This document shows positions 1-8,279 of a stretch of 64,000 nucleotides of DNA, piece after piece. The stretch spans positions 186,001-250,000 of the forward strand of contig CBDFFJ010000003.1 of the NCBI GenBank assembly GCA_965246765.1, in the 5' to 3' direction. The position numbers were made by a program, and so were the translations under genes. The stretch is from UBA1952 sp965246765. Its GTDB lineage: Bacteria > Bacteroidota > Bacteroidia > Chitinophagales > Chitinophagaceae. Below the pieces are notes generated by a model. The model did no database searches, was not told the origin of the DNA, and saw only the letters and a program-made list of their open reading frames with translations. How positions within the stretch are numbered: the stretch's first letter is position 1; the number at the start of each line of letters is the position of its first letter.

Positions 1-1
1 G

Positions 2-166
2 CGCGTCAAACGCGCTGAAAGGACACGCGATATCAATGACTGGTTCAGGTCTTTAATGCCCTTTGAAGAGATAGACTCCGCGCAGTATCTCAGCATGTCC
101 CAATACAGGCGCGGCGATACGCTTGATGCATGGATGCAATGCTGGCAGATTAAACCGCCGCAGTGA
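2..166 (+). CDS. C-terminal end of an unidentified protein (partial at window edge)
   Basis: An open frame enters from the left edge and ends at a TGA at 164-166, leaving 54 residues. The tail is hydrophilic and ends in WMQCWQIKPPQ. It is rich in Arg, Asp and Trp, with no membrane segment. I do not recognise the family, and the start and most of the protein lie outside the window. The frame has no internal stop and ordinary codon use, which is the only support for it being a real gene end. Confidence 0.4.
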   Translation, partial: RVKRAERTRDINDWFRSLMPFEEIDSAQYLSMSQYRRGDTLDAWMQCWQIKPPQ

Positions 167-437
167 GCTTTCCGCTCCAACCGGTCTTGCCTATGAAGCG
201 TGTCGCCGGAAGTCGGCATTGTGTCCGTGTCATTCGCGGGTACCGTGGCATTTGCGAACAAGGCCGGCCCGGGCCAATAACCGTCAACTTATAATTTACC
301 CAGAATCACTGCGCTGATCAGCAGGCCGGTGTCCTATTTTCGGCTCCGCCGCACCGCCTCAGGGAAGTGCTGCGGATGACGCCTCTGCACCTGCGGCATT
401 TGACCAATGTAATCAGGGGTTTATTTTATAAAAAAAA
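167..437. other. Intergenic stretch without a recognisable gene
   Basis: About 270 bases between the edge gene and the promoter candidate of the next gene. Short frames exist but none has convincing composition or a start signal. The only visible structure is a short GC-rich palindromic run (GGCCGGCCCGGGCC) near 272-285. Confidence 0.4.
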
Positions 438-441
438 GTGG

Positions 442-470
442 TTGACACGCAGTTTATATTATGTCATTAT
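442..470 (+). promoter_or_regulatory. Possible promoter (TTGACA / CATTAT) of the 507 gene
   Basis: TTGACA at 442-447 and CATTAT at 465-470 are separated by exactly 17 bases, 36 bases before the ATG at 507. This matches the general sigma-70 layout. Bacteroidota normally use a TTG / TAnnTTTG pattern, so a housekeeping role here is uncertain. The region is AT-rich, unlike its surroundings. Confidence 0.3.
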
Positions 471-506
471 GGTCTTCTTTCATTAATCAGCAAATGTGGA
501 GTGACT

Positions 507-938
507 ATGACCATCTTAAAAACCATTACAGATAACATTGGCGATATGCTCGGCACCTCGAAGCTCGCAAAACTGAACAACCGCGTGTTCCGGAGCATTC
601 TTGGAACGGACATCAAAAGAGCGGAGTACGATATGTGCGACGGGGCGAGCGGCATGCTTGTCCCCAGCCGGAAGGCTGCTGCCATCATCCGCAACCAAAA
701 TCCGGATGAGCGGCAGAGAATGGCAGATCATATTTTAAACGGCATGGTGGCGAACGGAACTGTTTTCACCGATAACCGCATCGCGGTACTCGCGAGCGGT
801 CAACAGACGCGGCCGGGCGTAACGAATCTATCTTACAAGGTACGCAACCAGATGAGCAGCTCAGGCAGCCTGAACTTAAACCGGGCCCTGCGCCACCAGG
901 ACAGGCTGGCCCAGATTCCGCAGCTCCTGCCCCGCTAG
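507..938 (+). CDS. Uncharacterised 143-residue protein
   Basis: I chose the ATG at 507 because GGAG lies 7 bases upstream and a promoter-like pair lies just before it. A GTG at 438 would extend the frame but overlaps the promoter candidate. The protein is soluble, with no signal peptide or membrane segment. Its N-terminal half is helical (MTILKTITDNIGDMLG). A middle part contains CDGASGMLVPSRKAAA, and the basic C-terminus (LNRALRHQDRLAQIPQLLPR) is probably disordered. I do not recognise the family. It stands alone and converges on the response regulator gene at 1019. Confidence 0.5.
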   Translation: MTILKTITDNIGDMLGTSKLAKLNNRVFRSILGTDIKRAEYDMCDGASGMLVPSRKAAAIIRNQNPDERQRMADHILNGMVANGTVFTDNRIAVLASGQQTRPGVTNLSYKVRNQMSSSGSLNLNRALRHQDRLAQIPQLLPR

Positions 939-950
939 ACGTTAAATGAA

Positions 951-987
951 GCGCTGTTTCTGCTCCCACCGGGGCGAGAAGCAGCGC
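951..987. terminator. Hairpin between convergent genes
   Basis: GCGCTG at 951-956 pairs with CAGCGC at 982-987, and the stem extends imperfectly inwards. It sits in the 80-base gap between genes converging from both sides. There is no long T tract, so it would be a weak or factor-assisted terminator. Confidence 0.35.
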
Positions 988-1018
988 CTATCCGATAACC
1001 ATTGCCCCGCACGCCGGC

Positions 1019-1711
1019 CTAAAGGGTAACCAGCTTGTGCTTAATAGCTGCGATGACCAGCCCGACGCGGTTCCTGACATTCATTTTTCTGAAAACAGCC
1101 TCTCGGTAACCTTCAATTGTTTTCGGGCTGAGATACATCCTGCCGGCAATTTCTTCATAAGTCATTTCAGTGCAGGCATGGTTAATAAACTCTCTTTCCC
1201 GCTCATTCAGTTTATGCCAGACCTCCGGTTTAAATACCGGGCGGTCTCCCGCTTGCTCTCCATGCCCGGCCGTTTGCAGCGAGCTGATAAGCCTCCCTGT
1301 TATAAAGTCCGTATAGTAATAGCCTTTCTGGGTCAGTGTTCTTAATGCGGCCGCCAGATCTTCCGTTTCAATATCTTTTGACAGGTATCCTTTCACGCCA
1401 AGCTTCAGCATCCTGATGATCGCATCCTCGCTGTCTATCATGCTCACGACCAGAATCAGTATGTCCGGGTAATTATTCCGCAGCCAGTGAACCGCTTCAA
1501 AGCCGCCCATCCCGCGCATCTCAATGTCCATGATTACAATGTCCGGTAACGCCTTTCGGTCTATCTGCGCGATCATCTCGGCGCCGTCCTTTGCCTCAAA
1601 AAGGATAAAATACCTTTTATCGCCAATCGCATTGATCAGCTTAACCAGCCCTTTCCGGAACAGGTTATGATCATCAACAATGGCGATTTTTACTTGCTGG
1701 CTGCTTATCAT
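1019..1711 (-). CDS. LuxR/NarL-type response regulator
   Basis: A 230-residue two-domain regulator. Residues 7-125 form a receiver domain with the acidic pair D13-D14, the phosphoacceptor D62 in IVIMDIEM, and a conserved Lys in GYLSKD. Residues about 165-228 form a LuxR-type helix-turn-helix (LNEREREFINHACTEMTYEE, then YLSPKTIEGYREAVFRKM). It is the last gene of the minus-strand module 3632-1019, and its ATG overlaps the stop of the histidine kinase gene by 4 bases, so the two are probably co-translated. It should be phosphorylated by that kinase and act as a DNA-binding transcription factor; targets are not visible. Confidence 0.93.
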   Translation of the reverse strand: MISSQQVKIAIVDDHNLFRKGLVKLINAIGDKRYFILFEAKDGAEMIAQIDRKALPDIVIMDIEMRGMGGFEAVHWLRNNYPDILILVVSMIDSEDAIIRMLKLGVKGYLSKDIETEDLAAALRTLTQKGYYYTDFITGRLISSLQTAGHGEQAGDRPVFKPEVWHKLNEREREFINHACTEMTYEEIAGRMYLSPKTIEGYREAVFRKMNVRNRVGLVIAAIKHKLVTL

Positions 1712-2514
1712 GAGGGGATGGTTGGAATGGTTACGATAACAGAGGTGCCGCTTCCCCTGGCACTGCTGATAAGCACACCGCCGTTTATTTGCCTGCAGCG
1801 GCTGTGAATATTACTCAATCCGGTACTCCCGTTGTTTCCGGCCCCGTTCTCCGCCTGCTCTTTGCTGAAGCCCACCCCGTTATCCGCAATTTTGATGATA
1901 AGGCGGGAAGCCTCATAATGCAGCTCAATGTTTATTTTTTCGGCCATGGCATGCCGGATGATATTGTTGATAATTTCCTGGCAGAGGCGGAAGAGGATGA
2001 TTTCCCTCTCGGGTGCTAATCTGTACTCCTGGCCGAGCACTAAAAACTGAATTTCATAAAGCCCGGTTTTTGTAAGGCGCTCCAGTTCGTTTCGCAGCAT
2101 CCGCTGAAAACCGGCCTTGCCGATATGCTCCGTATTCAGAGCCACGCTCAGGCCTTTTATTTCCGCCATCAGCTGTTTTACCAGCAATTTGGTTTCATGA
2201 ATATTCTCATCCGGCCCGTCACCGTACTGCTGCAGATGCGCGGACAGATTTATATTAATGACGGAAACAAGATGGCTGATATTGGCGTGCAGTTCCTTGG
2301 CAATATGGTCAAGGGTTTGCTCCTGAATCTCCAGCTTCGAAAGAAGCAGGGTTTTATTGAAATCTTCTTTCAGGATTAAAAGCTCCTGTTCATGATTATG
2401 GCTCTTTTTCTGATACGCGAACAGGAATGAAATAATAATCCCGCCGAGCATGACCAGCAGTATCGTACAGATAATGATGGTCAGGATGGTGGCGTCGGAA
2501 ATTTTCGCGTGCAT
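1708..2514 (-). CDS. Sensor histidine kinase, HisKA_3/NarX-LytS-like
   Basis: A 268-residue kinase with one N-terminal membrane helix (about residues 9-34), a coiled-coil linker, a HisKA_3 dimerisation segment with the probable phospho-His H76 in HIAKELHANISHL, and a HATPase_c domain. The N box is EIINNIIRHA, the G1 box IADNGVGF and the G2 region GLSNIHSRCRQ. There is no periplasmic or PAS sensor domain, so the signal probably comes from the multi-TM partner encoded just upstream (34-base overlap). The partner regulator follows with a 4-base overlap. A paralogous set lies at 39398-42104. Confidence 0.92.
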   Translation of the reverse strand: MHAKISDATILTIIICTILLVMLGGIIISFLFAYQKKSHNHEQELLILKEDFNKTLLLSKLEIQEQTLDHIAKELHANISHLVSVININLSAHLQQYGDGPDENIHETKLLVKQLMAEIKGLSVALNTEHIGKAGFQRMLRNELERLTKTGLYEIQFLVLGQEYRLAPEREIILFRLCQEIINNIIRHAMAEKINIELHYEASRLIIKIADNGVGFSKEQAENGAGNNGSTGLSNIHSRCRQINGGVLISSARGSGTSVIVTIPTIPS

Positions 2515-3155
2515 AAAAAAGCTGTAGAATAAAAAATATACATCACGCAGTTAAGCATGACGATAATCCTAAAGAGTGAAGTTGCAAGGACGGAGTCTTC
2601 AATGGAAATGTATTTATAGAGCATAAAGCACGGCAGGCTGCCTAAGTGGAAAATGAACGCGCCGGCAGCAATCCAGAACATGGGTTGCCGCGACAGCTTT
2701 ATCACCGTATTCGCCCGCATCAGCTGTATGAAGTAGATCATAGTAAATGCTATTACAATAAGGTTTGCTGTGATGATCGTATTGCCGTCTACAACAAATA
2801 ATTTCCGGTAATAGAATAGATTTTGAACTGCCACGAATACATAAATCGCAGAAAGGACGAGTGCAGCCTTTCTGATCCAAGGCATCCTGATGGTTCCTGA
2901 GAAAAAATAGAAGTAGAATAAATATTGTGGTATCAGGTACAGGTTATATAGCCAGATATTATTCGAAGAGTAGGTCCACCAGGCACTATGATGAAACTGA
3001 CGGCTCCATAAAAATGCGATGACTTCCACCGTAAACGTTGTTGCAAGAAAAACCGCAAAAAGCCTGAATGTTTTCGGCCAGGCGAGCCGGAGGGTGGTCA
3101 GGCCGGCAATGGCGCTTGTAGCGAGCGGCAGCAGATAAATGTAGTACAAGAGCAT
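2481..3155 (-). CDS. Multi-pass membrane protein paired with the histidine kinase
   Basis: A 224-residue integral membrane protein with about seven hydrophobic segments and no enzymatic motif. It overlaps the kinase gene by 34 bases. Its counterpart at 40174-40845 (223 residues) has the same topology and a similar late segment (FWIAAGAFIFHLGS here, FWLSAGLTFFWTA there). From position I infer that it is the membrane sensor or signal-relay subunit for the kinase. The family is unnamed to my knowledge. Confidence 0.7.
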   Translation of the reverse strand: MLLYYIYLLPLATSAIAGLTTLRLAWPKTFRLFAVFLATTFTVEVIAFLWSRQFHHSAWWTYSSNNIWLYNLYLIPQYLFYFYFFSGTIRMPWIRKAALVLSAIYVFVAVQNLFYYRKLFVVDGNTIITANLIVIAFTMIYFIQLMRANTVIKLSRQPMFWIAAGAFIFHLGSLPCFMLYKYISIEDSVLATSLFRIIVMLNCVMYIFYSTAFLCTRKFPTPPS

Positions 3156-3161
3156 GTGGGG

Positions 3162-3632
3162 TCAGCTGCATGGGAGGACGGGGTATTTTGCTTCCTGAAG
3201 CGCCGGACAAATAGTCGGGCAGGGCGCGCCGTAGTTAAATGCTTTTGCTGTTTCCTCATCGGTAAACAGCTCGTTGCCCGGCCTTTCCGTGAAGTCAGCA
3301 TCCTCTTCCAGAATCACATCCTCATGCCCCATCGTATCGCCGTTCAGCCTGGTGGGTACCATGATCAGGCAGAGTTGTCCCGCAAAATCCGCATGGCCGG
3401 CCTCGTACGCGCCCATATAGACCCGGATGCCGTCCGCATTCAGATAAACGAGTTCTTTGTAGAGGCTTTCGATATGCGAGAAGGAATACCAGACCGACTT
3501 GGTATCTGTTTTTCCCAAAGCATTCGACAACAGCGTGTGCTTAGAGGTGAGGAAATTGCAAATGCGCGTGCTGGCGGTCATCATGCTCAGGAAGAAATTA
3601 GGAACCCGTTTGCCGAATCGTTCTGTTGCCAT
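3162..3632 (-). CDS. Small protein with PCPxxCP motif, first gene of signalling module
   Basis: I chose the ATG at 3632 (MATERFGKRVP) because the longer frame lacks a plausible leader; this gives 156 residues. There is no signal peptide or membrane segment. The middle resembles the lipoprotein at 40859-41383: ADGIRVYMGAY and LCLIMVPT here, ADALRSFLNS and LTLILAGYN there. Both carry a closing cysteine motif (APCPTICP here, MPCPSFCP there). I infer one family, recruited to two paralogous sensor modules. It lies 6 bases upstream of the membrane-protein gene. The cysteine pairs suggest metal binding or a disulfide, but function is unknown. Confidence 0.6.
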   Translation of the reverse strand: MATERFGKRVPNFFLSMMTASTRICNFLTSKHTLLSNALGKTDTKSVWYSFSHIESLYKELVYLNADGIRVYMGAYEAGHADFAGQLCLIMVPTRLNGDTMGHEDVILEEDADFTERPGNELFTDEETAKAFNYGAPCPTICPALQEAKYPVLPCS

Positions 3633-3753
3633 ATAGTAGATTGTTTGGTGAGGAATGCCCGGAAAGTATAATACCCGATAGGCGGTTTCCAACTTTATTA
3701 CCGGAAAAAGAACGGGTACCTGCAATCTATAAGCTGGCCGCCGACTGTATTCA

Positions 3754-3808
3754 GGGATTTCCCCCTGCCACGGGCGGAAATTTCCGGGGGACTGCGCCGG
3801 AAATTTCC
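3754..3808. promoter_or_regulatory. Three spaced palindrome-like boxes upstream of the metacaspase operon
   Basis: GGGATTTCCCCC (3754-3765) and two identical copies of the perfect palindrome GGAAATTTCC (3776-3785 and 3799-3808) have centres about 21-23 bases apart, roughly two helical turns. They lie in the gap between the divergent genes at 3632 and 3894, followed by TATATAAAA. This is what a cooperative operator would look like; no regulator can be assigned. Confidence 0.4.
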
Positions 3809-3893
3809 CCTATATAAAACCGGTATTCCGCCCTATGACAGAGAAAAATGTCTCCCGATGTTTGCATTGCAGCATTCAGCACGCTGACGGCAT

Positions 3894-4721
3894 ATGGCTA
3901 TTGGGTTATCAATTCATATCGGAGTAAACAGCGTTGACGCGGAGCACTACGGCTCCCGGCACTCGCTTCCTTTCTGCGTCAACGATGCGCTGGCAATGCA
4001 GTGTATCGCCGAGCATAATCATTTTGAGAGTTGTATCCTGCTCAATGAGGAAGCAACCAGCCATAAGCTGTTTTATGCCCTCAGCGAGGCCGCGTACCGG
4101 CTAAGGGAGGATGATATTTTTCTTGTCAGCTTTTCCGGGCACGGAAGCTTCTTTCAGGATTTAAACGGCGATGAACCGGATGGTAACGATGAAGCTTTGG
4201 TTCTGTACGACAGGATGGTTGTGGATGACGAACTATATGCGGCATGGAGCCGGTTCAGGCCCGGTGTGCGCGTACTTTTTATTTGCGATTCCTGCCACAG
4301 CGGATCCAGCACAAAGGGGTTGGTCGCTAAGGTGCTTCAGGATTGGTTCGGCGACAGGAAAACCATCTGTAATGAATTCACGGAAGGGGTCTATTCTAAT
4401 AATAAGCATTTATATGACCGCCTGCTCAAAGACATCCCCGCGCAGCCTCATAGCGCAGTGGAATCATCAGTACTGCTGTTATCTGCATGTCAGGACGATG
4501 AAACGGCAAGTGCGGGAAAGGGTTCCGAGATGCATCTGAGTCTGTTCACAGAGGCCCTGGTACGGGCGTGGGCAGGTGGAGCATTTACTGGTTCCTACAA
4601 AGACTTCTTCCAGGAGATCCGCAGAGAGCTGAAAGGACTAAGAGGCGCACAAAAGCCTAATTATTATTTTATAGGCCGCCAGCACCCGTTTTTTGAACAA
4701 CAAATTCCTTTTAGCATATGA
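3894..4721 (+). CDS. Metacaspase / caspase-family cysteine peptidase (C14)
   Basis: A 275-residue protein that is almost only a caspase-like p20 domain. The strand-turn start GLSIHIGVNSVDAEHYG, the catalytic His83 in SFSGHGSFF and the catalytic Cys134 in ICDSCHSGSS are all intact, and the S1-type acidic pair D132 precedes the Cys. Metacaspases cut after Arg or Lys. There is no signal peptide, so it should act in the cytoplasm. Its stop overlaps the start of the next gene by 4 bases, making it the first of four coupled genes (3894-9112). Proteases of this type act in regulated cell death and anti-phage systems; the partners here suggest a membrane-linked activation device, which is inference. 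Confidence 0.88.
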   Translation: MAIGLSIHIGVNSVDAEHYGSRHSLPFCVNDALAMQCIAEHNHFESCILLNEEATSHKLFYALSEAAYRLREDDIFLVSFSGHGSFFQDLNGDEPDGNDEALVLYDRMVVDDELYAAWSRFRPGVRVLFICDSCHSGSSTKGLVAKVLQDWFGDRKTICNEFTEGVYSNNKHLYDRLLKDIPAQPHSAVESSVLLLSACQDDETASAGKGSEMHLSLFTEALVRAWAGGAFTGSYKDFFQEIRRELKGLRGAQKPNYYFIGRQHPFFEQQIPFSI

Positions 4722-6859
4722 GGTGGAGTAATATAGTCAACAAGGCGAAGGACGCTCTTTTAACCGAACCGCTACCCCCAGCAGCGGCCCCGGAAGGACA
4801 GGGGTTTAAAATATTGTTTAAAGAGGAGAGTCCCATTCCGGAGGAAGCGAAAAAAGAGGGGATAAAGCTGCTCCGGCAAAGGGGCTTTCAGATTGCGAGC
4901 CTCAATGAATTTATCGCAAACGGGCTGCTATACACAGAAATCCATTCGCTGGAGCGTAGCGCATCGGTAACAACAGGAGACTGGCTCGCATACTATAACG
5001 GAATACTTGCACGCCTTTCCGAAAAAAGGAGTGCTCTGGAAGCAGAAATCAAGGAAGTTCATGACCGTGCACAGGGCTACGAAGACAGAATAAAGGAGAA
5101 CGAGGCGCGGAAGGCACAGATTAAAAAGGACATTGAGGCGCTCAAAGACCAGCTGATGAAGATCAGGAATGAAATCGCCGAAGCTAAGAAGACAATCGGG
5201 GGAAGGCTGGTCGCAGACGCCGAAACAGAATTGGAGCGGGTCATCCAACTGCAGAAAAAGGTTTATGCCGAGGTTCATGGCATTAATGAGGCGCGCTTTA
5301 AAAATGCAAAACCGGCGACTGATGAACTGGTAAGAAAGTGGAAGGATTTGCGCGTCGTTTACGACCAGCGGTTCCGGACATTGACAGAAAAGCTTAAGGT
5401 GCTGAATGAATATGGCCTGAGTTCGGGAACCGCCTACACCTTGATTGCCCTGGGTTCGGCGATGGCAGGAGTAGCCGGGTACTTTTTTGCGATATTTTCC
5501 TCCAGTACCGGGTATTCAAGCACAGATGTGTTTTATTATTTGCTAAAGAATATCATTGACGTCACTGCGCACCAGGACATATCAATCTACAGGAAGTTCG
5601 CTTACCTGCTCGGTGCGTTACTGATTGTGACAGGGATAAGCTGGTCGGCCGACAGGCTGATACTAAGGGCAAATTATTTCAGGAAGGAGGAGGATAAAAA
5701 CCTGCGGCCCTACAGCTTCAACACTGCATTCACCCTGAATGATATGAGCTATTCACACGCCGCAAAAGAAAAAAGCTGGCTGCTGCTCTGGCTCAAAGTA
5801 GCCCCTTTTCTGTTCGTCATGGGCGCCATACTGCTGCTGGTCTCCAACGGCGCCGACATAAAAGAGCAAACCACCAAACTGAGTAATGCGACAGAGGGCC
5901 TCTTAATCGGCTCCGCCATTGCAATGGGGTTTGCCGCCTGTGTGTACCTGTATATTATAAAGGTCATTGAGCCCAGAGCATTCGCAACCGATTTTCGGGG
6001 CCACATAAAGCGCAACTCGGAGCTGGCCGCCGTTCTGGTGGCTTTTATTATTTCCATAGGAGTATTCGCCTTCTATAGAAAATATAGTTATGCAGCGACC
6101 TACTCTATTGTAGGGTTCGTGGGCTCCTGCCTTATTACGGCATTTGCCTTTTCCTACGGCCTGCGCTTTTTAGGCTTGATGACGCTGGCAGAGGAGGCAG
6201 AGACACAACTTACGCGCATTGATAACTCAATTGCCTTTTATTCCGCGCCCGATCAGCCCGATCTGGACCTGAACCTGGGTAAATACTTTAATGAGCTTGG
6301 CGATGGATTGCTGAATCATCTGAAAAAGAAAAACGAGGCCATCCTTCACTCCGATGAACTGCAGCATGTAAAGGTTGCTGCGGATCATCCCGAAGACAGC
6401 ACAAAGAAGATCTGGAAAGATTTATTCATCTGGAAGGAAAAAGAAAAAGATCTGGAAGATTCCAATCTGTTTGAGATAATGGAGTGGGAGCAGCGATATT
6501 TTCCTGAACTGGCGGATCAGCTTAAAACGCTGGCCGGCTGCTACAAGGATAAATTAAGGGAACTGGCAGAAGCGGAGACCGAGTTAAGAAGCAGCATCGC
6601 GGATAAGGAAACAAAGAAGGCATTGAATCTGAAAGCAATCCATGAACTCCAGGATAAAGTAGATGGGGTTATTATCCTCAGCGCACAGGTTAAGGAAAGC
6701 TGCCTTAATAAAAAGGCTGGTCTTGAAAAAGAACTTTCACATCAGATTATTTATTTAAGAGACGGTTTTGAGTTAGGAGAATGGTATATACAAAACAATA
6801 TGGGTCCGAGGCGGCAACAACTTTTATTAAATGAAAAATCCGGGATAGATGCAAAGTAA
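4718..6859 (+). CDS. Large coiled-coil multi-pass membrane protein in metacaspase operon
   Basis: A 713-residue protein. Residues about 85-235 are a long charged coiled coil (KRSALEAEIKEVHDRAQ onward). Residues about 238-500 hold six or so membrane helices. Residues about 505-700 return to a soluble helical region with a second coiled coil. No enzyme motif was seen. It overlaps the metacaspase gene by 4 bases and the next gene by 11, so the products are probably made in fixed ratio. The build suggests a scaffold or mechanosensor with cytoplasmic arms. The family is unknown to me. Confidence 0.72.
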   Translation: MRWSNIVNKAKDALLTEPLPPAAAPEGQGFKILFKEESPIPEEAKKEGIKLLRQRGFQIASLNEFIANGLLYTEIHSLERSASVTTGDWLAYYNGILARLSEKRSALEAEIKEVHDRAQGYEDRIKENEARKAQIKKDIEALKDQLMKIRNEIAEAKKTIGGRLVADAETELERVIQLQKKVYAEVHGINEARFKNAKPATDELVRKWKDLRVVYDQRFRTLTEKLKVLNEYGLSSGTAYTLIALGSAMAGVAGYFFAIFSSSTGYSSTDVFYYLLKNIIDVTAHQDISIYRKFAYLLGALLIVTGISWSADRLILRANYFRKEEDKNLRPYSFNTAFTLNDMSYSHAAKEKSWLLLWLKVAPFLFVMGAILLLVSNGADIKEQTTKLSNATEGLLIGSAIAMGFAACVYLYIIKVIEPRAFATDFRGHIKRNSELAAVLVAFIISIGVFAFYRKYSYAATYSIVGFVGSCLITAFAFSYGLRFLGLMTLAEEAETQLTRIDNSIAFYSAPDQPDLDLNLGKYFNELGDGLLNHLKKKNEAILHSDELQHVKVAADHPEDSTKKIWKDLFIWKEKEKDLEDSNLFEIMEWEQRYFPELADQLKTLAGCYKDKLRELAEAETELRSSIADKETKKALNLKAIHELQDKVDGVIILSAQVKESCLNKKAGLEKELSHQIIYLRDGFELGEWYIQNNMGPRRQQLLLNEKSGIDAK

Positions 6860-8279
6860 AAACCGCTTTAAAGAAGCAACGCAAAAGGTCGGATCCAGGG
6901 CGCAGGATTTTTACAATAAAGCCAGGTCTTATGTGGGCGGAGTGTTTAAACCGGGAACCGCCGGCACGCCGTCCCGTATAAAACGCGACCGCCTCAAAGA
7001 GCTGCTTGAGCAGATGGACGGCTCCAGGAGGCACCTGGATCCAGTACTCGTGCCTCAAGAGTTGCAGGATGACTTTCACAGCGTCGCCCGGATGATAACC
7101 GTTCAGGGCTTTCATGATGGCGTCGTCCGACAGCCCTCCGCCGGTGCGCGGCACCTTGCCGAGGCCAGGTCGGCAGATTTACATCTGCGTTGCATCGGGA
7201 TGCTAGCAGCCAGGGAAGAGGAATTATCTACTGAGGCACAATCGCAGAAAGAGGTGCTGGAAGATAAACGCCGTCAGGTAAGCCTTCATCATGACTATCA
7301 GAACTACCTGCAGCACCATAATAAGTTTAACGAGCGCGGCAATACGATAGGCGAATTCGTTCTTTACCTCATCTGCAGTTTCCTCATTTTTGTGGCGGAT
7401 ATACCGCTGGCTTCCGAGATGCTGAAATGGCTGCTGACTGTCCCGACCGCAGCCGATCAGCCCTTTTCCTTGTTCAACATTCACCGGGCAGACCTGAACA
7501 CATTTATAACGGCAATCGGCATCGGGCTCAGCACCATCTACGTAAAGGTCTGGTACGACAAGTTTGTCGCCAGAAAGTATGGCCATTCGATTATAGCAAA
7601 GAAAAAGTTTGAGGAACTATTTGACAAGGCGCCATTCGCTTTCGGCGGCAAGAGCGAAAGCGCCGCTGTTGATAATACGGTGCCGGGAACGGCACAGGCC
7701 GCGCCTTCTGCGGAAACGCTCACGCCAGCGGACAAGGAAGCTATCAAAAGGAACGAGCGCATTATCCGGATCATAGAGGTTGCCCTGCTCGTGTTCACGC
7801 TGATTACGATCGCTATGCTTGGCATCTTCCGCAGCTATGCCTGGCGGGCGATTAAGGAAGATGAGTACCAGGTACCGATGGCAGTTTCTGCCGCGACCCT
7901 GATTCTTGTTACCCTGTTATTTTCAGTCGTCAGCGGCGTTTGCCTCTCCATATCCCTCAGTTCCCTGACTACCTACCGGCGGTTGAAAAACTGCAGGAAC
8001 GAGGGTATCGCTTTGGAAAATTCCTTTATTGACAAATCAAAAAACATTGCCGTTCTGGAAGGGAAAGGCGCTTATATAAAAAAAGTGAGCGCAGCAGTAT
8101 CGGACGAGAGTCGCTGGAAACACATGGTGTGCTGCCTGCTTATGGCATACTATGAATCCGGGTACAAGGAAGGGACTGCGGACCCGGGCTACTTCATGCA
8201 GGGACTGGATTTCTTTGACCGGCTCCTGCGCTGGCGCGAAGAAGCTATTGCCGGTAAAATAAACACGCAACTTAACTGA
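6849..8279 (+). CDS. Membrane protein with cytoplasmic helical domains in metacaspase operon
   Basis: A 476-residue protein with a basic N-terminal region, a soluble helical segment to about residue 160, membrane helices near 165-190 and 210-230, a loop rich in Ala/Thr/Pro, further helices near 300-325 and 340-370, and a soluble tail. No catalytic motif is visible. It overlaps the preceding gene by 11 bases and shares TGATG with the next. The general plan (soluble helix, helix pairs, soluble tail) echoes the 713-residue neighbour, so the two could form a hetero-oligomer in the inner membrane; that is inference. Confidence 0.7.
   Translation: MQSKNRFKEATQKVGSRAQDFYNKARSYVGGVFKPGTAGTPSRIKRDRLKELLEQMDGSRRHLDPVLVPQELQDDFHSVARMITVQGFHDGVVRQPSAGARHLAEARSADLHLRCIGMLAAREEELSTEAQSQKEVLEDKRRQVSLHHDYQNYLQHHNKFNERGNTIGEFVLYLICSFLIFVADIPLASEMLKWLLTVPTAADQPFSLFNIHRADLNTFITAIGIGLSTIYVKVWYDKFVARKYGHSIIAKKKFEELFDKAPFAFGGKSESAAVDNTVPGTAQAAPSAETLTPADKEAIKRNERIIRIIEVALLVFTLITIAMLGIFRSYAWRAIKEDEYQVPMAVSAATLILVTLLFSVVSGVCLSISLSSLTTYRRLKNCRNEGIALENSFIDKSKNIAVLEGKGAYIKKVSAAVSDESRWKHMVCCLLMAYYESGYKEGTADPGYFMQGLDFFDRLLRWREEAIAGKINTQLN

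Noticed and set aside
438..506. GTG start at 438 extending the 143-residue protein
   Set aside because: It would place the TTGACA/CATTAT promoter pair inside the gene, and the ATG at 507 has a GGAG in front of it.
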